Assembly: GCF_000960995.1 (NCBI RefSeq)
Contig: NZ_CP009435.1
Span: 1,736,001-1,800,000 of the forward strand
Reading direction: 5' to 3'
DNA length: 64,000 nt
Origin: Burkholderia glumae LMG 2196 = ATCC 33617
Lineage (GTDB): Bacteria; Pseudomonadota; Gammaproteobacteria; Burkholderiales; Burkholderiaceae
Under the pieces are notes generated by a model. That model saw only the letters and a program-made list of their open reading frames with translations, had not been told where the DNA came from and made no database searches. How positions within the stretch are numbered: the stretch's first letter is position 1; each line of letters starts with the position of its first letter. Positions 1 to 9,044 of this stretch are shown here, one piece after another. The position numbers and the translations under genes are program-made.

Positions 1-486
1 GTCGCGGACGCGGCCGTTGCCGACGCAATCATCGAGGCGCTCGAGGCGCCCGGCGACGAGCCGCGCTTCGTGTTCGCGATGACCATGGAGAATCATGGGC
101 CGTTACATCTCGAAACAGTTTTGCCGGGGGAGTCGACGAACCGCCATACTCTCGGCGACGGCGCGCCGTGGCGCGATCTGACGGCTTATTTGCGACATAT
201 TGAAAATGCGGATGCAATGCTCGGCCGCTTGCTGGATCATTTGCGTTCGAGCCATCGGGAAACGGTGGTCTGCTTTTACGGCGATCACGTGCCCGCCCTG
301 TCTCGGATTTTCGAGCGTCTGGGCAGCAATCCGGAACACAGCGATTTTTTCATCTGGCGTAACCACGGGACAAAAGGGCCCGAACGCCGGGACGTGCGGG
401 CCGAACAACTGGGCGGCCTGCTGTTGCTAGCGACGCAACACGGCAGTCGCATGGATGGGTCGCAGGCATCAGAGAAAACGACATAA
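1..486 (+). CDS. LTA synthase-type sulfatase domain protein, C-terminal part (partial)
   Basis: The reading frame is open from the first base of the window, so only the C-terminal ~161 residues are seen. Residues TMENHGP and, further on, FYGDHVPA match the metal-binding and phosphate-binding motifs of the alkaline-phosphatase/sulfatase superfamily as found in LtaS/OpgB-type phosphoglycerol transferases, which transfer head groups outside the inner membrane. The N-terminal membrane segments and catalytic Thr lie outside the window. Its stop is 2 bases before the polyketide synthase start, so it shares that operon. Its position corresponds to wcbQ of the B. pseudomallei-type capsule locus; that equivalence is an inference from order only. 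Confidence 0.75.
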   Translation, partial: VADAAVADAIIEALEAPGDEPRFVFAMTMENHGPLHLETVLPGESTNRHTLGDGAPWRDLTAYLRHIENADAMLGRLLDHLRSSHRETVVCFYGDHVPALSRIFERLGSNPEHSDFFIWRNHGTKGPERRDVRAEQLGGLLLLATQHGSRMDGSQASEKTT

Positions 487-488
487 AG

Positions 489-3400
489 ATGAACGGAAAG
501 ATTGCAATTGTTGGGATCGCGTGCCGCTTTCCCGGGGGTGCCAACAGTCCGGACGAGCTCTGGAGCCTGCTGCGTGCCGAGCGTGATGCGGTGACGCAGA
601 TTCCGGCCGAGCGGTTCGGCACGGAGTTCTACCTGCATCCGTCCAAGCGCGAGGCCGGCAAGAGCTACACGTTCTCGGCGGGCGTGCTCGACGACATCGC
701 CGGCTTCGACGCGGCGTTTTTCGGCATCTCGCCACGCGAGGCGAGCCAGATGGACCCGCAGCAGCGCCTGCTGCTCGAACTCGCCTGGGAAACCTTCGAG
801 CACGCCGGGCTGCGCCCGCAGGACCTGCGCGGCAGCAACTGCGGCGTGTTCGTCGGGGTGGCGAGCCCCGATTACGGCAATCGCAGCGTGGACGACCTGA
901 ACTCGGTCGATCCGTATTCGGCCACCGGCAACACGCTGAGCATCGCGTCGAACCGCGTGTCCTACCTGTTCGACCTGCGCGGCCCGAGCCTGTCGATCGA
1001 CACCGCCTGCTCGTCGTCGCTGGTGGCGTTGCACCAGGCGGTGCAGGCGCTGCATTCGGGCGAGGCCGAGCTGGCGCTCGCCGGCGGCGTGAACCTGCTG
1101 ATGCATCCGTTCGGCTTCGTCACCTTCTCGAAGGCCTCGATGCTCTCGCCGCGCGGCCGCTGCCGCGCGTTCGACGCGAGCGGCGACGGCTACGTGCGCG
1201 CCGAGGGCGGCGCGTTCGTGCTGCTCAAGCCGCTCGAGCGCGCGCTCGCCGACGGCGATACGATCCACGCGGTGATCGCCGGCTCCGGCGTGAACTCCGA
1301 CGGCTTCACGCAGGGCGGCATCAGCGTGCCGGGCGCGGCCACCCAGGCCGCGCTGCTGCGCAGCGTCTACGCACGCGCCGGCGTCGATCCGGCCTCGGTG
1401 TCGTACCTCGAGGCGCACGGCACCGGCACCGCGGTGGGCGACCCGATCGAGGCGCGTGCGCTGATCGACGTGATGTCGGCCGGCCGTCCCGCCGACAAGC
1501 CGCTCCTGATCGGCTCGATCAAGACCAACATCGGCCACCTGGAAACCGCCTCCGGCATGGCCGGCCTGCTCAAGGCCGTGCTGTGCCTGAAGCACCGCGC
1601 GGTGCCGCGCTCGCTGCACTTCGTCACGCCGAACCCCGCCATCGATTTCGAGGGCGGACGGCTGCGCGTGGCCGATCGCTACACGCCGCTCGACGCGGCC
1701 GGCGACGTGCCGCTCACGATCGGCGTGAATTCGTTCGGCTTCGGCGGCACCAACGCGCACGTCGTGCTGACCGAGGCGCCGGTCACGGCCGGCGCCGCTT
1801 CCCCGGCGGCTGCGCCGGCCGGGGCGGGCGCGCGCCGCGCGCCGCTGGTGCTGAGCGCCCGCACGCCGCAGGCGCTCGCCGGGCTGGCTGCGCGTTATCT
1901 CGCCGTGCTGGAGCGCGGCGCCGGCTGGCAGTCGGTCGCGGCCACCGCCGCGCGGCGCCGCCAGTGGTTCGCGCACCGGCTCGTGATCGCGCCGGCCAGC
2001 GACGACGAAGGGCGCGCCGCGCTCGCGGCGCTGGCCGCCGGCGCCGCCGAGCTGCCGGCCTGCGTGGTGCGCGGCGAGGCGCCGGCCGATCCCGGCCGGG
2101 TCGCGTTCGTCTACTCGGGCAACGGCTGCCAGTGGGCCGGCATGGGCCAGCAGCTGTACGACGAGGAGCCGCTGTTCCGCGCCGCGCTCGACGAGGTCGA
2201 TGCGCTCTGGCGCGCCGACGGCAGCGCCTCGCTGGTCGAGGTGATGCGCCACGGCGCGAGCGCGGCCTGGCTCGCCGCCACCGAGAACGCCCAGCCGCTC
2301 CTGTTCGCGATCCAGGTGGGCCTGACGCGCGTGCTCAAGGCGCGCGGCATCCGCTGCGACGCCACCATCGGCCACAGCGTCGGCGAGATCGCCGCCGCCT
2401 GGGCCTCGCAGATCCTTTCGCTGGCCGACGCGGTGCGCGTGATCAAGATCCGCAGCCGTGCCCAGGGCACCACGCGCGGCAGCGGCCGGATGGCGGCGGC
2501 GGGCCTCAGCGAGGCGGCCGCCAACGAACTGATCGCGCGCCTGGGCCTGACGGCGCTGGTCGAGGTGGCCGGCGTGAACAGCGCCGAGGCGGTCACGCTG
2601 GCCGGCTCGCTGCAGGCGCTGCAGGCGGTCGAGGCAGCGCAGCGCGAGAGCGGGCGCTTCTTCCAGATGCTCGATCTCGACTATGCGTTCCACAGCCGCC
2701 AGATGGACGGCATCGAGCCGATCGTGCGCGACGAGCTGGCCGGGCTCGCGCCGAGCGCCGGCGACGGCGGCTTCGTGTCGACCGTCACGGGGGCGCGGCT
2801 CGACGGCACCGCGCTCGACGCGGGCTACTGGTGGCGCAACATTCGCGAGCCGGTGCGTTTCGGCGACGGCATCGCGAACCTGATCGGCGAGGGCGTGACC
2901 ATCTTCATCGAGGTCGCACCGCATTCGATCCTGCGCAGCTACATGAAGAACGCGCTGCTGGCCGCGCAGGCGCAGGGCGCCGTGCTGCCCACGATGAAGC
3001 GCCAGCAGGGCAGCGCCGCGATGCTGGAGACCGCGATCCTGTCGGCCGTCGCGCACGGCGCGGCCGTCGAGGTCGAGCGCTTCGCGCCGGCCGCGCCGCC
3101 CGTCGCGCTGCCGACCTACGCGTGGCAGCACGAGCATTACTGGCTCGAGCCGAGCGTCGAGGCCTACGACCTCGTCAACCGCCGCCGCGAGCATCCGCTG
3201 CTGGGCTACCGGCTGCACGAACTCGCGTTCGGCTGGGAGAACCAGCTCGACCCCATCCGGCTGCCGCTCCTGGCGGACCACGTGGTGGACGGCGGCGTGG
3301 CGTTCCCGGGCGCCGGCTACGTCGAGATGGCGCTGGCCGCCGCGCGCGTCTACTTCGAATCCGACAGCTGCGCGCTCGAAAACGTCGAGATCCGCGCGCC

Positions 3401-6400
3401 GGTGGTGTTCCAGCCGCAACAGGCCAAGCTGTTCCGCTTCCAGATCGAGCCGGAGACGGCGGTCTTCACGATCGAGACGCGCGACCGCATGAGCGACACG
3501 CCGTGGACGCTGAACGTCACCGGGCGCCTGCTCGCGAGTGGCTGCACGCTCGACGCGGATACCGCGGTGCCCGGCGCGCTGCTCGATTCGTTGCGCGCGC
3601 AACCGCTGATCGAGGGCGCGACGCTGTACGGCGGCACCTCGACGATCGGCCTCGAATACGGCCCCGCGTTTCGCTGGGTGCGCGACCTGCGGGTCACGCG
3701 CGAGTTCGCGCTGGCCGACCTCGCGGCGCCCGCCGCGTGCGGCGACGCGGCCGCGCTGGCGGCCTACCACCTGCATCCGGCGCTGATGGACAGCGGTTTC
3801 CACCCGCTCTTCGCGCTGCTCGGCGCGCATGCCGGTGACGGCGACCACGCCGCCTACGTGCCGGTGCAGATCGGCCGCGTCGACTTTCTGCGCGGCGACG
3901 CGATCGAGCGCGTACTGGTGCGCATCGACCGGCGCAGCCCGCATTCGGTGGTCGCCAGCTTCGAATTCCTCGATGCCCGCGGCGCCGTGACGGCGCGGCT
4001 CGCCGCCTGCCGGTTCCGCCGCGTCGATCTGCTCGGCCGCCGCCATCACGCGCCGTCGCGCTTCGTCTACGCGCTCGAACACCGGCCGCTGCCCGACGAG
4101 GCGCGCGCCGACATGCTGCCGGCGCCGGCCGCGCTGCTGCAGGACGCCGCCGCGCGCGTCGCGGCGGGCGAGGACGGCGCGCGCCGCGGCCGGCACCTGA
4201 CCGAAATGCTGCCGCTGCTCGACGTGCTCGCGAGCCTTTACGCGCTGCGCGGGCTCGAGGCGATCGACGCGTTCGCCGCGCCGCTGCTGCCCGGGCATCC
4301 GCAGGCGCCGCTCGTCGCCCGGCTCGCCGAGATCCTGATCGAGGACGGCCTCGCGCGCCGCGACGGCGAACGCCTGGTGCGCGACGACGAAGCCTGCGCC
4401 GCGCTGCCGCCGCTCGACGAGCTGTGGCGCGGCCTGCTCGCCGAATCGCCGCATCACGTCGCCGAGCTGACGCTGCTCGCGCACTGCGGCGCGGCGCTGC
4501 CGCGTGTGCTGAAGGGCGAGCTCGAGGCCTCGCGCGTGCTGTCGGCCACCGGCCGCAGCCTGGTCGAGCAGTTCTTCGACGCCTCGCCGACCTGGGAACA
4601 CACGCACGCGGTGATGCAGGCCTGCGCGATGGCGGCGATCGACGGCTGGCGCGAGACGCGCCGTCTGCGCCTGCTCGAGATCGAATCCACGCGCGGCGAC
4701 GTGCTGCGCCCGCTCGCGATGCGCGTGCCGGGCGACCGCTGCGAGCGCACCATCGTCGGCACGCCCGACCAGCTCGCCGCGTTCGACGCCGACGCCTCGC
4801 CGGGTATCACCACGGTCGCGCAGCTGCCGGGCGAGCGTTTCGCCCTGAAGGCCGATCCGCACGAGTTGTACGATCTGGCGCTGGTCGACCGCGCCCTGGC
4901 CGGGCGTGGCGATCCGGCCGACGTGCTGGCCTCGATCGGCGCCTGGGTGGCGCCGGGCGGGCTGGTGGTGCTGGCCGAGTCGCGCCGCAGCCGCTTCGCC
5001 GACATCGTGTTCGGGCTGCAGGCCGGCGACGGCCGCGCCGCGGCGCTCGCGCCGACCGAGCTCGCCGCGCTCTGCGAGCGCGCGGGCCTCGTCGAGGTGG
5101 CGCGCCACACCGAGCACGATCTGGAACTGGAAGGCACGCCGAGCCTCGTCGTCGCGCGCCGGCCGCTGCCCGACGAGGCCGCGCTCGAGCCCGACGACGA
5201 CAGCCTCGACGCGCTCGAGCGCGCCGAGCAATGGGTGATCGTCACCGCGGCCGACGACGAGGTGCCGCTCGGCGCGCTGCTGGCCGACGCGCTGACGCAC
5301 GCGGGCCACGTGGTCGAGGCCGTCGAGGCGCGGCAGGCCGCCGATTTCATCGCGACCATGCCGGCCACCGATCCGCTCCACCTGGTGTTCTGCGCGCCCG
5401 CGCTGCGGCTTGCCGACGAAGTGCCGGCCGAGCGTCTGATGCAGGCGCAGCGCTCGGGCGCGATCGCGCTGGCCGCGCTGGTGCGGTCGCTCGACACCGC
5501 GCATTACGCGGCCGGCGTGCGCCTGTCGGTGATCACGCGCGGCGGCGCGCCGTTCGACGGCGCCGCCGCGGGCGACCCCGCCCAGGCGACGCTGTGGGGC
5601 CTCGGGCGCGTGCTCGCGAACGAGCATCCCGAGCTCGGCTGCCGCCTGATCGACGTCGACCCGGCCGCGGGCGTCGAGGTGGCGCGGCTCGCGCGCGAAC
5701 TGCTGATCGACGTGGCCGAGGAAGAGGTGCTGTTTACGCCGGCCGGCCGCCAGGTGCCGCGCATGCTCAGCGCCGAGCGCGCGGCCGCGCGCGCGCCGCT
5801 CGCGGCCCATGCGCCGGCGGTGCTCGCGTTCGATGCACCCGGCTCGCTGCGCAACCTCGAATGGTTCGCGCAGGCGCCGCGCGCGCTCGCCGACGACGAG
5901 GTCGAGATCGAACCGGTGGCCACCGGCCTCAATTTCCGCGACGTGATGTACGCCATGGGGCTGCTGTCCGACGAGGCCGTCGAGAACGGCTTCGCGGGCG
6001 CGACGATCGGCATGGAGCTGTCCGGGCGCGTGCTGCGCATCGGCCGCGGGGTCAGCGCGTTCGCGCCCGGCGACGCGGTGCTCGGCTTCGCGCCGGCCTC
6101 GTTCGCCACGCGCGTGGTGACGCGCGCCGAGGCGATCGCGGCCAAGCCGGCCGCGATGTCGTTCGAGGAGGCGGCCACCGTGCCGACCACCTTCTTCACC
6201 GCCTACTACGCGCTGGTCGAGCTGGCGCGCCTGCGCCGCGGCGAGCGCGTGCTGATCCACGGCGGCGCGGGCGGCGTCGGCATCGCGGCGATCCAGATCG
6301 CGCGCCACTTCGGTGCGGAGGTGTTCGCCACCGCCGGCAGCGACGAGAAGCGCGAATTCGTGCGCCTGCTCGGCGCCGACCACGTGCTCGATTCGCGCGG

Positions 6401-8087
6401 CCTGGCCTTCGCCGACCAGATCCACGCCATCACGGGCGGGCAGGGCATCGACGTCGTGCTCAACTCGCTGGCGGGCGAGGCGATGGTGCGCAGCATCGAC
6501 ACGCTGCGCCCGTTCGGCCGCTTCCTCGAGCTCGGCAAGCGCGATTTCTACGAGAACAGCCACATCGGGCTGCGCCCGTTCCGCAACAACATCAGCTACT
6601 TCGGGATCGATGCCGACCAGCTGATGGGCGTGCTGCCCGAGCTGACCGCACGCCTGTTCGGCGAGGTCATGGCACTGTTCGCCGACGGCGTGCTGCATCC
6701 GCTGCCGTACCGCGCGTTCCCGGCCGAGCGCGCCGAGGATGCGTTCCGCTACATGCAGCAGGCGCGCCAGATCGGCAAGGTGCTGGTCACCTATCCGTCG
6801 GGCACGCCGGCGCCCACGCGCGGGCTGGCCGCGCGGGCCGCGCTCGCGCTCGATCCGGCCGGCGCCTACCTGGTGATCGGCGGCACGGGCGGACTCGGCT
6901 TCGCGACCGCGCGCCGCCTCGTCGAGCGCGGCGCGCGGCACCTGACGCTGGCGAGCCGCGGCGGCGCGCTGGCCGAGGCCGCCGCGGCCGAGGTCGCGCG
7001 ATGGCGCGAGACGCTCGGCGTGGCGGTGGAGGTCGCTGCCTGCGACGTGACCGATGCGCCGGCGCTCGACGCGCTGGTCGCGCGGATCGCCGCGCGCGGC
7101 ACGCCGCTCAGGGGCGTGCTGCACTCGGCGATGCAAATCGACGACGGCCTGGTGCGCAATCTCGACGACGCGCGCTTCGAGGCGGTGCTCGCGCCGAAGG
7201 TGGCGGGCGCCTGGAACCTGCATCGCGCCACGCGCGGCGCGCCGCTCGACTGGTTCGTGGTCTATTCCTCGGCCACCACCTATCTCGGCAATCCGGGCCA
7301 GGCCAGCTACGTGGCGGCCAACAGCTTCCTCGAGGCGCTCGTCGTGCACCGCCGCGCGGCGGGGCTGCCGGCCACCTTCATGGCGTGGGGCCCGCTCGAC
7401 GACGTCGGCTTCCTGGCCCGTAACGACAGCACGCGCGAGGCGCTGCAGGCGCGCATCGGCGGTGCCGCGATCAGCTCGGCCGAGGCGCTCGACGCGCTCG
7501 AGCGCGCGCTGGTGGACGGCCGTGCCGGCGAGGCGGTGGTGCGCATCGACTGGCAGGCGCTCGCGCGCGGCATGCCGGCGGCCGGCGCGCGCCGTTATGC
7601 GCAGATGCAGACCCGCCCCGGCAGCGACGGCTCGCGCGACGGCGGCGACGAACTGCGCGAGCAGGTCGCCGCGCTGCCGCGCGAGCAAGCGGTGGCGTTC
7701 GTCGCGGAGACGCTGCGTGCGCAGATCGCGCGGATTCTGCACATGACGCCGGAGCGCATCGCGCTCGACAAGTCGGTGCTCGAAATGGGGATGGATTCGC
7801 TGATGGGCATGGAGCTCGGCCTCGCGGTCGAGGAAGTGTTCGAGGTCAAGCTCTCGGTGATGGCGATCGCCGACGGCGCGACCGTGCAGTCGCTGGCCGG
7901 CCGGATCGTCGACTCGATCGCGGCGCAGGAGGCCAATGCCGGGGGGGCGGCCGACGGCGGCGGGCTCGACGAGGTGGCCGCGCTGGCCGCGAAGCACGCG
8001 CTCGACAGCGAGGCCAAGGCCGCGCTGAAGGCCGCCGCCAACGATCCGGTGGGCGGCAAGAAGCCGAGGCTGGAGGTGGCGCAATGA
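489..8087 (+). CDS. wcbR: Highly reducing iterative type I polyketide synthase (KS-AT-DH-psiMT-ER-KR-ACP)
   Basis: Single 2,532-residue chain. KS about 1-425 with Cys174 (DTACSSS), His310 (EAHGTGT) and His350 (NIGHLE). AT about 537-835 with GHSVGE at Ser630 and YAFHS, suggesting malonyl use. DH from about 900 with His931 (HxxxGxxxFPG) and Asp1101. A methyltransferase-like region about 1270-1600 whose SAM motif reads EIESTRGD (1397-1404) and lacks the usual glycines, so it is probably inactive. ER about 1787-2102 (GGAGGVG at 1925). KR about 2121-2304 (TGGLG at 2133, Ser2261, Tyr2274). ACP with DSL at Ser2437. No thioesterase. It should build a fully reduced, lipid-like chain. Followed by a 4-base overlap with the LpxC-like gene. 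The wcbR name is by domain content and gene order with the Burkholderia capsule locus. Confidence 0.9.
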   Translation: MNGKIAIVGIACRFPGGANSPDELWSLLRAERDAVTQIPAERFGTEFYLHPSKREAGKSYTFSAGVLDDIAGFDAAFFGISPREASQMDPQQRLLLELAWETFEHAGLRPQDLRGSNCGVFVGVASPDYGNRSVDDLNSVDPYSATGNTLSIASNRVSYLFDLRGPSLSIDTACSSSLVALHQAVQALHSGEAELALAGGVNLLMHPFGFVTFSKASMLSPRGRCRAFDASGDGYVRAEGGAFVLLKPLERALADGDTIHAVIAGSGVNSDGFTQGGISVPGAATQAALLRSVYARAGVDPASVSYLEAHGTGTAVGDPIEARALIDVMSAGRPADKPLLIGSIKTNIGHLETASGMAGLLKAVLCLKHRAVPRSLHFVTPNPAIDFEGGRLRVADRYTPLDAAGDVPLTIGVNSFGFGGTNAHVVLTEAPVTAGAASPAAAPAGAGARRAPLVLSARTPQALAGLAARYLAVLERGAGWQSVAATAARRRQWFAHRLVIAPASDDEGRAALAALAAGAAELPACVVRGEAPADPGRVAFVYSGNGCQWAGMGQQLYDEEPLFRAALDEVDALWRADGSASLVEVMRHGASAAWLAATENAQPLLFAIQVGLTRVLKARGIRCDATIGHSVGEIAAAWASQILSLADAVRVIKIRSRAQGTTRGSGRMAAAGLSEAAANELIARLGLTALVEVAGVNSAEAVTLAGSLQALQAVEAAQRESGRFFQMLDLDYAFHSRQMDGIEPIVRDELAGLAPSAGDGGFVSTVTGARLDGTALDAGYWWRNIREPVRFGDGIANLIGEGVTIFIEVAPHSILRSYMKNALLAAQAQGAVLPTMKRQQGSAAMLETAILSAVAHGAAVEVERFAPAAPPVALPTYAWQHEHYWLEPSVEAYDLVNRRREHPLLGYRLHELAFGWENQLDPIRLPLLADHVVDGGVAFPGAGYVEMALAAARVYFESDSCALENVEIRAPVVFQPQQAKLFRFQIEPETAVFTIETRDRMSDTPWTLNVTGRLLASGCTLDADTAVPGALLDSLRAQPLIEGATLYGGTSTIGLEYGPAFRWVRDLRVTREFALADLAAPAACGDAAALAAYHLHPALMDSGFHPLFALLGAHAGDGDHAAYVPVQIGRVDFLRGDAIERVLVRIDRRSPHSVVASFEFLDARGAVTARLAACRFRRVDLLGRRHHAPSRFVYALEHRPLPDEARADMLPAPAALLQDAAARVAAGEDGARRGRHLTEMLPLLDVLASLYALRGLEAIDAFAAPLLPGHPQAPLVARLAEILIEDGLARRDGERLVRDDEACAALPPLDELWRGLLAESPHHVAELTLLAHCGAALPRVLKGELEASRVLSATGRSLVEQFFDASPTWEHTHAVMQACAMAAIDGWRETRRLRLLEIESTRGDVLRPLAMRVPGDRCERTIVGTPDQLAAFDADASPGITTVAQLPGERFALKADPHELYDLALVDRALAGRGDPADVLASIGAWVAPGGLVVLAESRRSRFADIVFGLQAGDGRAAALAPTELAALCERAGLVEVARHTEHDLELEGTPSLVVARRPLPDEAALEPDDDSLDALERAEQWVIVTAADDEVPLGALLADALTHAGHVVEAVEARQAADFIATMPATDPLHLVFCAPALRLADEVPAERLMQAQRSGAIALAALVRSLDTAHYAAGVRLSVITRGGAPFDGAAAGDPAQATLWGLGRVLANEHPELGCRLIDVDPAAGVEVARLARELLIDVAEEEVLFTPAGRQVPRMLSAERAAARAPLAAHAPAVLAFDAPGSLRNLEWFAQAPRALADDEVEIEPVATGLNFRDVMYAMGLLSDEAVENGFAGATIGMELSGRVLRIGRGVSAFAPGDAVLGFAPASFATRVVTRAEAIAAKPAAMSFEEAATVPTTFFTAYYALVELARLRRGERVLIHGGAGGVGIAAIQIARHFGAEVFATAGSDEKREFVRLLGADHVLDSRGLAFADQIHAITGGQGIDVVLNSLAGEAMVRSIDTLRPFGRFLELGKRDFYENSHIGLRPFRNNISYFGIDADQLMGVLPELTARLFGEVMALFADGVLHPLPYRAFPAERAEDAFRYMQQARQIGKVLVTYPSGTPAPTRGLAARAALALDPAGAYLVIGGTGGLGFATARRLVERGARHLTLASRGGALAEAAAAEVARWRETLGVAVEVAACDVTDAPALDALVARIAARGTPLRGVLHSAMQIDDGLVRNLDDARFEAVLAPKVAGAWNLHRATRGAPLDWFVVYSSATTYLGNPGQASYVAANSFLEALVVHRRAAGLPATFMAWGPLDDVGFLARNDSTREALQARIGGAAISSAEALDALERALVDGRAGEAVVRIDWQALARGMPAAGARRYAQMQTRPGSDGSRDGGDELREQVAALPREQAVAFVAETLRAQIARILHMTPERIALDKSVLEMGMDSLMGMELGLAVEEVFEVKLSVMAIADGATVQSLAGRIVDSIAAQEANAGGAADGGGLDEVAALAAKHALDSEAKAALKAAANDPVGGKKPRLEVAQ
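4300..5290 (+). other. Degenerate C-methyltransferase-like domain inside the polyketide synthase
   Basis: Between DH and ER, at about residues 1270-1600, the protein keeps the size and flanking signature (LRLLEI, then ELYDLAL and a WVAPGGLVVLAE strand) of the C-methyltransferase domain of highly reducing synthases. The SAM-binding loop after LEI reads ESTRGD instead of a GxGxG-type loop. The domain therefore probably serves as a structural spacer, as in animal fatty acid synthase. Domain edges are approximate. Confidence 0.6.
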
Positions 8088-9007
8088 CGAGCACCGCGCC
8101 GGCCGGCTGGCAGGCCACGCAGGGCACGCTCGCGAGCGAGCTCGTGCTGGACGGCCACGGCCTGCACACCGGCCGGCGCGTGCGGGTGCGGATCCTGCCC
8201 GCGGCGGGCAGGCAGCCTGCCACGCGCGGCATCCGGTTTCGCCGCCTGGACGGCGGCCGGGAGCTGGCCAGCTTCGCGGTCGATCCGGCGTTGCGCCGTG
8301 CCCAGCCGCTTTGCACCATGCTGCGCGGCCCCGACGGCGTGGGCGTGCGCACCGTCGAGCACCTGCTCGCGGCGCTGCTCGCCTGCGAGATCGACCATGC
8401 CACGGTCGAGCTCGACGCCGAGGAGGTGCCGATCCTCGACGGCAGCGCCGCGCCCTGGATCGCGGCGCTGCGCGCGACCGGCCGCCACGCGCTGGCCGCG
8501 CCGAAGCGCTTCATCCGCGTGACGCGTGCGCTCGCGGTGACCGACGGCGCGGGCGGCGCGCGCCGCGAGATGCGGCTCGAACCCGCGCCGCGCTACGAGA
8601 TGAGCGTGCGCAACGACCTGAAGGGCTTCGGCGAGATGCACTGGGCCGGCGAGATGACGCCGGCCGCGTTCGCCGCCGAGATCGCGCCGTCGCGCTCCTA
8701 CGGGCGCGTCAAGTGGGCGGTGCCGGCGATCGTCGCGGGCTACCTGCGCGGCGTGCCGATCCTGCGCGGCGCGCGGCCCTCCTGCACCGCGTCGATCGTC
8801 GGCCGCCGCGTGCTGGGCGGCATGCGCCTGCCCGACGAGTTCGTGCGCCACCGCGTGCTCGACCTGGTCGGCGACCTGGCGATGGCCGGCGCGCCGCTGC
8901 TCGCGCGCGTCTCGGCGTTGCGGCCGAGCCACGAAATGAACTTCCGGCTCGTCGATGCGCTGCTGTCCAGCCCCGATGCATGGGAGTGGGCCGAATTCGC
9001 GGCGTAA
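8084..9007 (+). CDS. wcbS: LpxC-like zinc-dependent deacetylase paralogue
   Basis: 307 residues, the length of LpxC (UDP-3-O-acyl-N-acetylglucosamine deacetylase). The family metal site is intact: TVEHLL with His93, then RHRVLDLVGD with His256 and Asp260, and HEMN with His283, in the same spacing as the E. coli His/Asp/His set. The conserved EVPILDGSAAPWI and SRSYG motifs are also present. The housekeeping lpxC normally sits in the mra/fts cluster, so this copy in a polyketide operon probably acts on another N-acyl substrate. It overlaps the synthase stop by ATGA, which indicates translational coupling. The wcbS symbol is assigned from position in the capsule-type gene order and is less certain than the family. 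Confidence 0.82.
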   Translation: MTSTAPAGWQATQGTLASELVLDGHGLHTGRRVRVRILPAAGRQPATRGIRFRRLDGGRELASFAVDPALRRAQPLCTMLRGPDGVGVRTVEHLLAALLACEIDHATVELDAEEVPILDGSAAPWIAALRATGRHALAAPKRFIRVTRALAVTDGAGGARREMRLEPAPRYEMSVRNDLKGFGEMHWAGEMTPAAFAAEIAPSRSYGRVKWAVPAIVAGYLRGVPILRGARPSCTASIVGRRVLGGMRLPDEFVRHRVLDLVGDLAMAGAPLLARVSALRPSHEMNFRLVDALLSSPDAWEWAEFAA

Positions 9008-9044
9008 CATAGCGAACTTGATCAGGCTACGGGCGAACGAATCG

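Noticed and set aside
4424..7423. A 999-residue + strand frame inside the synthase
   Set aside because: Frame-shifted shadow with Arg/Ala-rich composition; the main frame is continuous through every domain.
285..8084. A 2,599-residue open frame antisense to the polyketide synthase
   Set aside because: Arg/His/Ala-rich shadow caused by the G/C third-position bias of the real gene; no motif, no ribosome site.
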